Shown here one piece after another: positions 22,834-35,000 of a stretch of DNA of 64,000 nucleotides. The DNA lies in NCBI RefSeq assembly GCF_964340395.1, contig NC_135566.1, forward strand, positions 334,001-398,000, written 5' to 3'. The notes below the pieces were generated by a model, which was given only the letters and a program-made list of their open reading frames with translations, was not told where the DNA came from and searched no databases. Source of the DNA: Glandiceps talaboti. Taxonomy: Eukaryota; Hemichordata; Enteropneusta; Spengelidae. The position numbers and the translations under genes are program-made. Position 1 is the first letter of the stretch, and every line of letters begins with the position of its first letter.

Positions 22834-23214
22834 TACCAAATGGAACACCAGTACTTGTCACGTACACATTAATATGCTTACTCGTTGAAATTTTGTTAAT
22901 TTGATATGTATGCGACAAACTATGCATAATGCTATTTCTGGTAGTCTGACCTTTTAAAAATTAAGGTTTTGAAATTAATACCATATGTTTCAACACTTTA
23001 AAGTGTGTGGGTGGGCAGATACAGTTGTTTGCTAGTGGCAGTTAGAAACAGAATTAGAATCAAATTGAGATGTTGACGGCATAGCAATAACTCACGGTGG
23101 GTAGCATGCAGTGGTATGACAAAAATAGCGCAAATGGCTTTGTAGCACAACTGTTTTTTAAAATATTTACCCACATGCTGATCCATGTTAGGTATAGGTG
23201 TTCATTTGCTGAAT

Positions 23215-23640
23215 GATTATCTAGTTGCCTATCCAACCCGGTTGTTGTCATTGCAATATACGTGATCATTTGGTTGTTGCTATGGACGTGGTCTTGTTGC
23301 TAGGCACATTTACATACATTTTTTGAAAGTTTATTCATTTGTCTATTAGTCTCTTGTTATCTTTGTAATATACGCGATCATTTGGGTGTTGCTATGGGCG
23401 TGGTAGGCATATTTGCATACACTTTTTGAATGTTTGTTCACTTGTCTAAGAATTCGTTATCTTTGAGAAATACACCACCGTTTGGCTGTTGCTATGGACG
23501 TGGTCTTGGTTGCAAGGGATATTTGCATACATTTTGTGAATGTTTACTCACTTGCCTACCAGAAGTTGTTATTTAACCAAAATATACTGCCATTTGGTTG
23601 TTGCTAAGGGCCTGGTCATGGTTGCTAGGGCCAATTGTGT
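23215..23640. repeat. Degenerate tandem repeat of about 110 bp, 4 copies
   Basis: Each unit has atttggttgttgctatggac, gtggtc.tggttgc, and atttgcatacattttttgaatgttt or similar. The copies are diverged. No coding frame spans them. Confidence 0.8.
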
Positions 23641-23773
23641 CAAAATGTGTGTCAAAAAATTCATCGAAAAAAATCAAGGAATTTAGAAAAGATGTTCACA
23701 ATATCGGGCATAAAGTCCAAACATTTCTTTACTGATGACAGTTTGAATTCAAAATGTTGTAAAAATACATATG

Positions 23774-23876
23774 AGAGTGAGTGAGTGAGTGAGTGAGTGA
23801 GTGAGTGAGTGAGTGAGTGAGTGAGTGAGTGAGTGAGTGACTGACTGACTGACTGACTGACTGACTGACTGACTGA
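23774..23876. repeat. (GTGA)n to (CTGA)n microsatellite
   Basis: A run of gtga changes to ctga after about 65 bp. A poly-G tract follows at 23926. Confidence 0.97.
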
Positions 23877-23959
23877 CGGCATTTACATCGCTCGATGGAT
23901 ATCTTTTTAATACCCATGGCAGTTTGGGGGGGGGGGGGTGAGAGCAAACAACATTATTT

Positions 23960-24612
23960 GACATTTGCATCTCGAGTTATTATACAGTTACACTATTCGG
24001 TCACTAAATATTTACCCAGTGTCTAAACCATACAACACACCTCCATACTACACATTTCAAAGTATTACTGTATTAATCAGACCCGCATTTATGACCACTC
24101 TGTTATTTAAAAATAGGAACATTTGTTATATAATTGCAAATAGTTCGGAAAACATTCCTAAAACTGCCCGTGACCGAAGGTAAGTACAGGTGGATTTCTT
24201 CTCACACGCTATGTCTCTGCAACGTAGATGATTTTCGTTTCATTTGTTTCAATTATCAAAATTCTGGTGTACAAAACCTCACGTTTGTCAGTTTGGTTGA
24301 TTTCTCTGACTGTTAGTCTGTCATTTCAATGGACCCAAATCTGATTACAGTAACAGCAGAGGGGATTTCGAGCTCAGAGTTTTATCAAAGATGATGTTTC
24401 TGAACAGAAGTTACTGCTGTGCACATTGTTAAATGTATAAATGTAGAGGTAATACCTTTTGATTCGCAATACCATAAAAACAGCTGCCTCATACCACTCG
24501 AGTATAAAATTCTAACTTCATGGGATTTTTATATGGAGATTGGTTTGTAATCATGGATCATTTTCGATTCCGATCGGCACTGTATTTATCAAGTTTAATT
24601 GTTTCCTTACAG
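23960..24612. other. Upstream flank of the PCSK9-tail-like gene
   Basis: No coding exon is recognised. A strong donor-like gaaggtaagtac at 24176 and an acceptor-like ccttacag ending at 24612 would fit a 5' UTR intron ahead of the ATG at 24659. That pairing is inference. Confidence 0.35.
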
Positions 24613-24658
24613 GAGAGAGGTCAATATATTTCAATTTGTACTTGGCGTCTTGTTAGAA

Positions 24659-24728
24659 ATGCATATCACAACATCGATATTTATATTAGTCCAACTGTGC
24701 ACATTAGGACTCAGTTTGACAGATACTG
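24659..24728 (+). CDS. PCSK9-tail-like gene exon 1: signal peptide
   Basis: The exon has 23 codons plus one base and donor gtaagt. The hydrophobic core IFILVQLCTLGLSL supports secretion and explains why the Cys-rich domain can stand alone. Confidence 0.75.
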
Positions 24729-27345
24729 GTAAGTCGCACTTACAAAACTGTTCTATACCTCCTATTTTCCTTAAAAACAAATCTAGAATTCACTCGTCAT
24801 GTTGTTGATAAAATTTGAAAGCAGTTCTTTGTATTGTTGGCAATGCAATGCCAATAGAGTGAAGTTTTTTTCCGCGATGAATAAGTTTTCTTTTACATAC
24901 TATAATTTTTTTTTCATTTTAATATTTTTTTTTTACAATCTGCACTACAATACTTTGCTCGCTATGCCCTAACAATATTGTGAAACAACATTGACAAAGT
25001 TGACGTTTGTTATTGCATCAACGCATTTCGAAGACTGGGAAATAGTAGTAGGCAATGTATCAAAGTTGAAATTGGTCGTCGCTGTTTAGCTTGGTTTGAC
25101 ACCCTGTAAATTGTTAGTTTTCAAGGATACTGTATGTGCTTGTACAAGGGTAACTTAATCACTTCAAGCGAAATGGAACTTTCCCTAAATTAACGATGTA
25201 CAACCCTGGGTAAACACTTCAAAATCAACACCGCCATATATTTTTTTATCATATATCTTCCACAGTTCACCCGAGATGTACGTCCCGCAAGTCTGAACTC
25301 TCCGGTACTGCAGACGATGCTGAAGCTACAATAGAGTGTGAGGACGACGAGGTAATGACAGGGTGTAGTAGTTACCTGCCTGGAACAGCACACGGAACCC
25401 GTGATGGGGAGTTCATAAGAAGGAAGATACCTACATGCGTGGCTAGGAATGGTTTCCGTGGCACTGGTAGGAAATTGTGTGTTTTTGGTTTTATCCTCTG
25501 ATCTTTATGCTCAATTACTTAAGCAAGGACTAAAATTTATATGAGTAACCGTCGCTTCTAATCTTTCATTTTTTGCATTTATACCAACAATTTTTCATCT
25601 AGTGTCTCAAGCTTTATTCATATAAGCATACATGTCTAGTTTAGTCATAATGACATCAAAGATGTTTACTGGACCTCGTGTTCATTATGACTTAGTAACA
25701 GTTTACAACAAAATTTCCCATTGATACCACAAACTTTATATGAAGCCGTTAATCGTAGGAAAAATTTCATTTACATCTGAGACGTATGGGACATTTATTT
25801 ATCTATTTATTTAGATATTCTTTGTGTTCTATAAGCCAGAGGGTTGGATGTGGCTCTTTCCTTGTAAACTATATTTAAATGCTGTATACTGTGATAACTC
25901 ACAGAGGACACCTTAATTAATAAATAATACATAACATACAACTAGTTGTCGGTTTTCTTACAGAGTCCACAGGGACTCGTTGTACCACATCTAGTGAAGA
26001 GGGCTCCCTACAATAATAACATAATATTAGCTGTTTTTAATAAATTAGTACTTAAATGTCTTTTTGTCGTAAACATTCTAATACTTTCCATTTTCTAAAT
26101 AATTCTTTCGATTGGCAGGAGTGTACGCTGTAGCCAGATGTTGTAAATGGCCAGAAATGAAGTGCGTCTACAAAAATGCCAAAAGATCAGCAACTGAAAG
26201 CATCATGTCATGTCCGGACGGTACACACCTAACTGGTGAGTACGCAATAATTCTTTTAGTATTTTCTTGATTTTTTAAAAGTGAAAACTTTAAAACTGAA
26301 TAACTTAAATTCGTGTTCTTTCTAACAAAATACAAGCTTGGCATAACTAAAACGATGCGATGGTCTTGTTCACCTATGTTGTCTTGTGACACTATGTTGG
26401 GATCAAAGTTTATGCTTCGACTAAAGATTAATTGGTGGGATATGAAAGAGATCAATATGAATTGATTTGGAATTTTTCTGACAGGTTGTGCCGCTCGCAC
26501 AGGTTGGCAAAACCTCAATGGTGGAAAACCGAACTCTGATAACACTGGTAAATTATCACCGATCATAAACCAGGAATGTTCCGTTACTAATGGACCTAAC
26601 AGTGATGGTATGTGATATAATTAGTTCAAAGTTAGCATAGTAAAATGTTCTAAAGCTGTTTAACACACTGTAAAACCCCAACGTTACAACTACAATGTAC
26701 AATTTCTGAGTTTAAGTATTATTGCTCGTTGTCAAGGAGGCGAGAGTAATCCGCGACAAATAAAATACGTGCAACCCTAGTTACAATTTGTCACTGGTTT
26801 AGATTTGTCACTAGCTCATCGATTACTACAAGAACCTTATCGTTACTTTTCGAGTTAAATTTACTTAAGTGCAAGGGGGTCTCCAAAACCTGCCACACAG
26901 TGTGACAATTTCTAAACCAAATACAAGTGTACATGTATCTACAATGAACCATATAAAGGACGTACAACCCGCAGTTCCGCAAGTACACAACACATCTACA
27001 TTTAATAGTTTAAAGGTACATTCAAAACAAACCATGGAAAGATTGCAGATGAACAAAATTGTATCAATTTTATGTATCAAAGCACTGTATATCTGTAGTG
27101 CTTACTTCTGGTTTATGTGTGTTCGTTTGTTTAATATCCAGGTGTGTGGGCATATGCTGCTTGCTGCACGGCCCCAAACTTGGAATGTAAGGCTATATGG
27201 AGTGATAAGAGTAAAGATGGCCAAGGAGATACGGTTGACGTATCCTGTGATGCTGGCTGGGCTATGACTGGTTGCAATGTGTACACTCCTACTACTAGTG
27301 ATGATGATGATGATGCAGGAACTGATGGGGCTTACGTTTATACCG
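24659..27345 (+). CDS. Secreted protein made of a PCSK9 C-terminal (V-domain)-like cysteine-rich region
   Basis: Exons 24659-24728, 25266-25466, 26119-26235, 26485-26607 and 27142-27345 are all phase 1 at their junctions and give 238 residues before the last splice. Residues 1-20 or so form a signal peptide (MHITTSIFILVQLCTLGLSL). The rest follows the three Cys-rich modules of the PCSK9 tail: C...EC..DEVMTGCSS and CVARNGFRGTGVYAVARCC (compare human CRAHNAFGGEGVYAIARCC); CC.....KC...SCPDGTHLTGC; then ACCTAPNLECK...SCDAGWAMTGC (compare human SCCHAPGLECK...ACEEGWTLTGC). The human strings are from memory. No propeptide or subtilisin catalytic exon is seen upstream. The third module seems short of its last cysteines. 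In PCSK9 this region is a C-terminal module used in LDL-receptor regulation; what a free form does is unknown. The 3' end is unresolved. Confidence 0.82.
25266..25466 (+). CDS. PCSK9-tail-like gene exon 2: module 1
   Basis: The 67 codons are phase 1-1 and contain ECEDDEVMTGCSSYLPGT and CVARNGFRGTG. These follow PCSK9 module 1 order and cysteine positions. Confidence 0.85.
26119..26235 (+). CDS. PCSK9-tail-like gene exon 3: module 1-2 boundary
   Basis: It encodes VYAVARCCKWPEMKC and CPDGTHLT. The CC-x5-C spacing is diagnostic of the PCSK9 V-domain modules. Confidence 0.88.
26485..26607 (+). CDS. PCSK9-tail-like gene exon 4: rest of module 2
   Basis: The 41 codons (GCAARTGWQNLNGGKPNSDN and more) contain a Gly/Asn-rich loop and a single later cysteine (NQEC). 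Phase 1-1. Confidence 0.82.
27142..27345 (+). CDS. PCSK9-tail-like gene exon 5: module 3
   Basis: It encodes VWAYAACCTAPNLECK and SCDAGWAMTGC, then a (GAT)n-coded Asp run and GAYVYTG. If the weak donor gtgtgt at 27346 is not used, the frame reads on only to TAA at 27378-27380. Confidence 0.85.
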
Positions 27346-27454
27346 GTGTGTATTATGATACAAGTAATTATAGTCGTTAAAGAAGTCAATTTGATGTGAA
27401 GGTCAGGGGCTCATAGTGTCATTGTCGCTACTCTTCTCTCTAACCTGCCTAACG

Positions 27455-27750
27455 ATAATAATAATATAATAATAATCTTTATTTATACTGGATAGTTCTT
27501 TAAGCATATAAACACTTGTCTCCCAAGAAGTCCAGTGTGGGCCATACCTCATGGGTTCAGTGTTAATGCAGGAGGAAACCGGAGTACCCGGGGAAAACCT
27601 GCGTTGTTCGGTAGAGTAAAACTGAACTACACGCTTCTTACTTACAAGTTACAGCGTGGTAAATTCAATCAAACCCTGAATGGGTTTCGAACCCCGACTG
27701 CAGTGGTAAGAGGCAAGTGGTTTAACCACTCAGCCACCGACAACCCTCGA
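27455..27750 (-). mobile_element. tRNA-derived SINE
   Basis: Read on the minus strand, the head has box A-like tggctgagtgg and box B-like ggttcgaaac. A body block ccccgggtactccggtttcc follows, then an (ATT)n tail. A diverged copy with the same head and body order is at 43488-43830, and a head fragment at 63559. The anticodon stem is not intact, so it is not a tRNA gene. Confidence 0.85.
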
Positions 27751-27897
27751 TGTACCGAGGAACGTCCACACAACTGTAGAGTACGCCCAGTAACTCTCGT
27801 ATCGAGAACATACGAATACGTCATACTCAACTGATCGCAATACATCAACGCCTAGTTGTTTAGTCTGTCAATCAATTAGAGCCACTGTTAAAATTAA

Positions 27898-28012
<115 letters not shown>

Positions 28013-28050
28013 GTAGCTCAATTTTAGAAGTTAATGTAATATATTTTTAG

Positions 28051-28218
28051 GCAAGGAGACAAAATTGCCGAATGATAAATATTGAAATACTGGTCTATCA
28101 CATTATCTTATCAGTGGACTATCGTTCGCGTTCTTTTGTTTCAGGCCCAGCTTTTGTTCAATTCAATCCTAAACCAACTTTACATGTGCATATACCAATT
28201 ATAGCTCGAACTGAATAG
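28051..28218 (+). CDS. Candidate terminal exon(s) of the PCSK9-tail-like gene
   Basis: Two acceptors are compatible with the phase 1 donor at 27346. At 28051 the frame reads GKETKLPNDKY then stop (28083). At 28145, after the better acceptor ttcttttgtttcag, it reads GPAFVQFNPKPTLHVHIPII and four residues, then stop (28216). Neither adds cysteines and no AATAAA follows, so both are weak. Confidence 0.3.
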   Translation, partial: ARRQNCRMINIEILVYHIILSVDYRSRSFVSGPAFVQFNPKPTLHVHIPIIARTE

Positions 28219-28640
28219 ACAGTGTAACGATAGCAAATAAGGGGAAGGAAGACGTGAAATTCAAAAAACAGTCATTTCATTCTTACTTCGAGTAGGGACA
28301 TTCAGTTTAGACCAGTTTACGTGTATAAAGTACAGTACCAACATGTCGTCCATTTAGCACTAAGTTCAATAGTTTTATATATATATAATTATATAATATA
28401 CTCAAGTAGAAGTGTCTCACTGGAGAGAACAGTTTTTGATGCAAGTATGGAAAGTATGTGTGAATTCTAAAAAGTGCAAGGGTAACATATGTCCTCAACT
28501 AGGACTGAATAGTCGATTTTCCGGTTCCAAGATGCATTGCGCGAGAGTACGTCGCTTATGTTGTTACAGTTTATAGTCGTTGAAATTGAATTGGTTGACC
28601 CAAATGAGTCACATGTAGCACATTGCTGGTGGGTGTGTTG

Positions 28641-28663
28641 TGACGTCATGTAACGCATGCGCA
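28641..28663 (+). promoter_or_regulatory. CRE and NRF1-like sites upstream of PPTC7
   Basis: A perfect palindromic CRE (tgacgtca, 28641-28648) is followed five bases later by cgcatgcgca (28654-28663), close to the NRF1 palindrome TGCGCATGCGCA. They lie 150-172 bp before the PPTC7 ATG in a CpG-containing stretch. NRF1 is known to drive nuclear genes for mitochondrial proteins, which fits the product. There is no expression evidence. Confidence 0.6.
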
Positions 28664-28693
28664 ATTCAATAATTGTGTCATGTTGTAGCAGTC

Positions 28694-28711
28694 ATGGCGT
28701 CAACAAAGTGA
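28694..28711 (+). other. Possible upstream ORF in PPTC7 leader
   Basis: ATG GCG TCA ACA AAG TGA is a five-codon ORF 100 bp before the main start. It would lie in the 5' UTR if transcription begins near the CRE/NRF1 sites. It is not present at the second exon 1 copy. Confidence 0.4.
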
Positions 28712-28812
28712 AGAAAGTGTTGTGTATATTTTGTGCTGAATCTCCCCAAATACTGCGTTTTTGCAAACAAGTATCATAGTACAAGGTATGGCGTAGTTCG
28801 CAGAGGCAGAAG

Positions 28813-29053
28813 ATGCAGTCTGTTTTGTTATGTGGACGAATTTTTGCTCGTGCTGTGGTCGGATATTTGCCGTATGATGCCACCGGCCTTTTGCAGCATG
28901 ATCCTCAAGAACGAAATAGGAATCGGCGATTGATGCACCTAGTGACCGCTTCATGTGGATTTTCCAAGGACCTAAGCAACTCTGTCTTCAAAAAGGGAAT
29001 ATTTGGAGATGATGCTTGTTTTTTTTCCAGGTATAAGTACGTCGATGTCTTAG
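28813..29053 (+). CDS. PPTC7: PPTC7 exon 1
   Basis: 80 codons plus one base: targeting region, VTASCGF and GDDACF. Donor gtgagt. A second copy of this exon lies at 60740-60980. Confidence 0.95.
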
Positions 29054-32000
29054 GTGAGTGAGTACTACCGGTGCGGTATCCTTGAAATTTTGAAAGTTGT
29101 CGGTCAGTTTTATTGATCGAGATACCACAATGACACTTGTCAATTTCATAACAACTGGCGATATATGACACTGACAGTGTAAATTTTAAACATTTCCCAC
29201 AAGATGGGATAATATTTATAGGTTCTTTTCCTGTAACCTCAGTGCTAAGGGATGACGTTTATGGTATCAAAATTTGTCATAATTTAATCATATGTGTTCA
29301 ACTTCACCTGTCTTCGTGAAACACTAACGGGTACGCGGGTCAGCCGATATTATTGAAGTTTACCTTGTCGATGTCCACCGATTTTTAGCACCGATGCAAG
29401 ATCGATGAGAGTGATACGTTCATGTCGCCTTGAGTACTTTACTGTCGTACTTTATAATATGGAAAATCATTTTTTTTTATGAACTCCACGTCTGGACTAT
29501 ATTATTTTACCTACTAGCGTCATGGAAGTGGGTTATACTTCCATGCTAGCGTGTAAGGTCGAGCTGACCGTCACTCTTCTGTGTGAGTTTAATGACCCAG
29601 AGAGGATTTTCTGTTTGTAGTAGTTTTACAGATAACCTTATAAGCTGATTTAATTGAATTCTAAATGAGGAACTTTTCAGTAAAATGGTTTACTTTACAT
29701 CTCAGACCACTAACAAATAGTAGTGGTCTGAGTTTACATGTAAACATAAATGCTATCAAGAGACATTTAAATATTATAAATTAATTTTAAAAATTGCCAA
29801 ACATTTCTATGGAACTGAGTTTTGCAAAATTGCCACTATGATGGTATGAGGTGAATATTTAACTGAGCAGACAGAGCAATCTGATAGAACATGGAACTAT
29901 AACCCCTGATAGAAGAACTCTTTTCTGGTTTATTGTTATTCAAACAATGCGACCTCTAAACTGCAAATTGTACCACGTGTAGGATCTATGATTGTACCAT
30001 ATAATGCATTTTTACTTCATTCATTGATGTTTCCACTGTTACTACACAAACTTAAGGACATGACGAGTCGAAGATATATCTCTGTCACCCATAACAGTAA
30101 TACATGTATCAGTACATGTGAATATTATTATATAAGTTTGTCCCAACCCAAATTATCTCAATCTTCTATCAGTCGTGACCTTTGTCATTTGTACCTCAGT
30201 AACCTGTCACAGTGTGATTGAAATTGAAGGTGACTAGTGCATTATCATATGATTCAGTCAGGTTGTTAGTCCTGTTTATATACAATGTATACATGTATTA
30301 CATTAATGTATACCAGCTGATGATCAGATGGACCATCATGACCCAGACATACAATGTAGTATCATTTGAACAAAATCAATTTCCCAAATGTCAATGAATG
30401 ACTAGTATTTCTTAGGTTAGAGAGGATCCTGACGAAATATTGCTATATGAGATATGTATGTATGCATAGCAGTTGCTGAGATTAGCCCTCAAATACTAAC
30501 AATATGATACTGACTTTCTGCAGGTACATGTTTTCTTCTGACTATATTAGTATACATGTACATGCACATTTAGCACATCATTCTGTAAATACATATAATT
30601 TGAGTCATTTGACATGCGTGCTCACATTGATGTAGGGTATTGGCAAACATGATGACTTATCAATTTTAGATGTGTAGGTACATAGTAGTATGTATCATTC
30701 ATTGGAAGTGCAATGGAAGGACTGATCATAACTGTTTACATATGGCAAGCAAACCAGTCTACACAGTCAGTACATCAGCATTTAGAAAACATAAGTCAGC
30801 ATATCCTGAAATATTCAACTGTTGGCTGCTAGTAAAGGCTTTGTACATTTTTCAAAAGAAAAAAAACTAAAGATAATTAAATAAATACATGCAGCTACTG
30901 AGGCTTTACAAGAAATATTCAACTCTTGCTGTGCATTTAATTTTTTCAATACAGACAAAATGTTTTACAAGGACAGTGACCTACACTTAACAATGAGTGG
31001 TATATATACAATGTACATGTATTACAACTTGAATAGTTGGACAGTGAATGCAAAATTACTTGTATTAAAATTGTACATACAATTGTAAACAGTTTCAAGG
31101 ACTTGCCAATTAGGGTCATGAGAAAATGAATGTGCGTGTTGTGGGGACCTATGGGCAAAGTGATCTTCAGTTTCTAATCCAACAGGTACATGTAGTCTAA
31201 GTCTGGATGCCAACATGGTATCAAATCATCTCTAGCCCCTGTAAAGAGAGCATTAGACTATGGGGAACTTGTGAATCACCATCATTTATTCCTGAATGGT
31301 GACTAGTATTATGGAAATGTGTTATCTTTTCGTCTGCATCTATCAGATCTAACTCCTTAGATTGTACATTGTACATAATTACATGTACAATATACTCACT
31401 GTATGATGTAATAGTACCATAGGTCACCTTCTGTACGTGTACATCTGATATGTCCAAACTTGAAAACAGTCAAGTGCTCGTGACACTAGGTAAAGTATGC
31501 ATAAATGTTCATACATGGTTACATGTAGACTAGTAAGTGAGTACAAGTGATTCATCATTTCAATTCACAAATAATTAAGTTCATACAAACAATTGTATGC
31601 TCAAAGTCATGTACAGTTATGTAAGCCTCTAGTTATATCACATGATTATTTGTATATTTACTTTCTACCTAAGTAACTGTACATAGCCAACTCCACAAGG
31701 ATTATCATTACTATCATCTATTTTTATACTGTTCATGTAGATTGGCATTCCCTTGAGAGAAACTTTGCTATGTCATGTGATAGGTTTGATGAAATACATG
31801 TATTAAATGTGAAAGGTTGTGTTGGAAGTGATGGTGCATGTATATACATTGTAGTCTAGATCCTTTGCACTAGCAGATTTTGACTAACGTCCCTTCCATA
31901 GATGCTTAGACTTATGGTTTCAGTTTTAAATCTACCCACTGTGTCAGATGATGCAAGTGGTGTCATCACATGATCTGAATATTAATTAATGAATCATACT

Positions 32001-35000
32001 AGTATCAGCCAATCACAAATGGATGGATTAGACTTGGATGTACAAAATGTATCTGAGTATGGGGTATGATCTAGTCCAACAGATAGTATGATAGAATTCA
32101 AAGTAGTCTCCCGTTGGCCCATTATTATGAGTACATTTAATTGTAACATCAATCTCTTAGTCTTACTTCATCTTTATTACATACCTGGTATAAGCTGTAT
32201 GCTAACCTAACCGTGGGTGTTTGGATCTACTGCTGTGTTTGTGATCGCTGCAATTACATTTGTCATTCTACAATGTATTGGTACATTATTATATCTATAC
32301 TGTGAATGAATATATTATACATGTAGGCCCGATACAACTGATAAAGTTATAAATATATTAAACCAAAATAGATGCAATGTATTGAGAACTACAGATAAAT
32401 AGAAACCCAGGAAAGGGATTGGATGTACATGTACATGTACAATACATTGTATGTAATGTAGTACTTGACTTCATGTAGGTAACAGGTAACAACTAATGCA
32501 TGGACCTGCCCATGTTGTCATATTTGTCGATGCTCCTTTCCAGTTGGCTGTATAAGTCTATTTATCATGATATAGATATTACATAACAAGGCAACACAAC
32601 TCCACATTAGTATTGATTATTATGCTATGTTGTTGACTTATAGTTTTAGAAATATTGATGTAATCACAAATGTTAAGGGGCAACATCAAAAGTTCAATAT
32701 AATATATCTAACTTAATTGCTTAAGTTAGGTCCCAGACCCCCCCACCCCCCCATCTAACTTAACTGACCTAAAATTGAAAATCGTTTCAGACTCCTACTG
32801 TATATTTCCACTTTCAAACAACGTACCAATATAATACTGAATTATAAATAAAATAGAAAACCATTTTAACTCAGAAAAATACTTTTATTGAAAACCAACA
32901 GAACACAACAACACTGAATTTACACGTCAAGTCACATTGATTACTAATACTGGTATGTCTGGTTTCACTTTCTTTTTTGAAATGGGAGACATTTCGTGAC
33001 TGGGTGTAGGCTCATCAGCAACACTTTGATCGGATGATTTTTGTTTACCTGAAAAATACCGGGCCGGATCGCCTTTGTTAACTAGTTCGACTAAATTGAT
33101 TGTACAGATAGATTTGATTCATACAACTTGACAAGATGTTTTGCAAACAGCAGGATACCACTTCCCATTTAAGGCCATTCCAAAGATTAGATCGGATGAA
33201 GTAACCATTTTCACTGGAGTAAAGAACTATATGTAGTAACATTGCAATTCAAACTGTAAAACATTTAACTGTCTCTGCAAAACATAGTTTCAACTAGAAA
33301 TTGTATTTACCAGCTCTCATGCTTTTTAGCCTTCAAGTTGTTTCTGTCGAGTCGTATATTCGTATATATTCGCACGTTTCCGTTGATTTTGACTGTGACC
33401 TCGCATCACGACAGTGATAACACGTTGACGCGGCGGCCACGGCTTTCACATGCATGTTCCAACTATCACCTACAAACATCTATAAATCTGTTTGAAATTG
33501 CTAAACTATTGCTGAATAATTATTTCAGGCGATCGAACTTTTGATTTTCACGAAGGATTGAATCAACATCAGTCGAACGATCAACTTGTTGCGAGTGTAG
33601 AAATAAACATTCGCAATACCACGCTATCTGCGACAATTTAGTCCAAGTTGAGAGGTCACATCAAACATGACATCTCATCGGTAATTTCCGGATTTACATT
33701 CGTATTAGTTTCACCATCTCCCCTCCACTGTCTATGGTTTCACGTTATAACTTATGGCCTAACTTTAATAGAACCTTCGCGTAGGTGGATTTTTGGCAAC
33801 GTCCTCTCCACATAGTCTATTGAAATCAATTATCGTGAAGGTCCTTTAAAATTTACCACTACGATTGAACGATCGGCTCTGATCACGTACCCACTGTGAC
33901 TTCGTTAACTTTCAAACATATTTTTTAACGTATTTCAAAATAGATTGTTTCGACTCGACCTCCGAGTCCTGGGACATGAACTCGGCTAATGACCGTCGGT
34001 CATTTTTGCATGCCACAACTTCGTTGCGCTTTCCTGTACACCGGCCCGGGATTTGCCCTGTTGTTTTTGATATTTAACTCCCAAATCTTGTTTGTTAGTT
34101 TCTGAAAGTCGTTCGAAGGGCATTTATAAATTGTGTGAGGAGAACATATATGGACCAGAAAGTTGTACGAACCCTTCGCGAATTCGTGTCTCGACGACGC
34201 CAACTGATGAAATGTGCGTACGCACACTCTGGATACCCACCTCGTTCCCAAATACCTATTTTGCAGCAAATTTGAAAGCTGAACCGCGTACCGCTGATAA
34301 ATCGGACCGACTGTACGCAGTGTTTTAGGTAAAAGCAGCCTTGAAATCGTACTAAATTTGCCAAGTATGGCGTTAAATCGTTTTTGACGGTTGAGAAATT
34401 ATTTTGGCCAAAACCCCCCCACCCCCAAACTAAAGCAATTAAGTTTTTTTGTAAACATCGATCTTTTGACGTCGCCCCTAACCCAGCAATAACAGTTATA
34501 TATCCAGTGTACATGTAACTATAGAGCTACTGTGTGCCATGTGATAGAAAGACTAACAAGCTATGTATGTGCCGAGTAATGCTAATGCCAATCTTGTTAT
34601 ACCAGTCACTGCGACCACTGACCAGTACTCTTAATTAACAGCTAGAGGTTTGTGAGTGATGGCTGTCATTACACATGCCAAAGTGTGCTCTACCGGGTGA
34701 CATGGTTACACTTTCTTTAGTAGTCAGTGGTTAGTGCAGATATGTCATGATGGTATAAATGTGTGCTATAGTACAATGTACTGTACCTGTGACATGGATA
34801 CATTACTTTCTGCAGATACAATGTAGTTCAGGTCACACCTGGTAGTTCTATAGTATATTATTGAATAAAAGTAAAGATCACATGAATTCACATTTAAATG
34901 TTGATATGTATGATTTACTTAGAGTGTAGACAAATGTCCTTTTCAATCAGGAAGTCTTTTCTCAGTCTAAGTCTGTGTCTCCCATTCCCAACTCTTTCCA

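Noticed and set aside
27535-27834. 99-codon open frame and a possible tRNA gene
   Set aside because: It lies within a SINE. The tRNA-like head has A and B boxes but is followed by a SINE body and tail.
34000-34514. Overlapping open frames on both strands near 34.1-34.5 kb
   Set aside because: They have no domain, a composition unlike coding DNA, and no matching splice sites. Probably chance frames in CpG-richer DNA.
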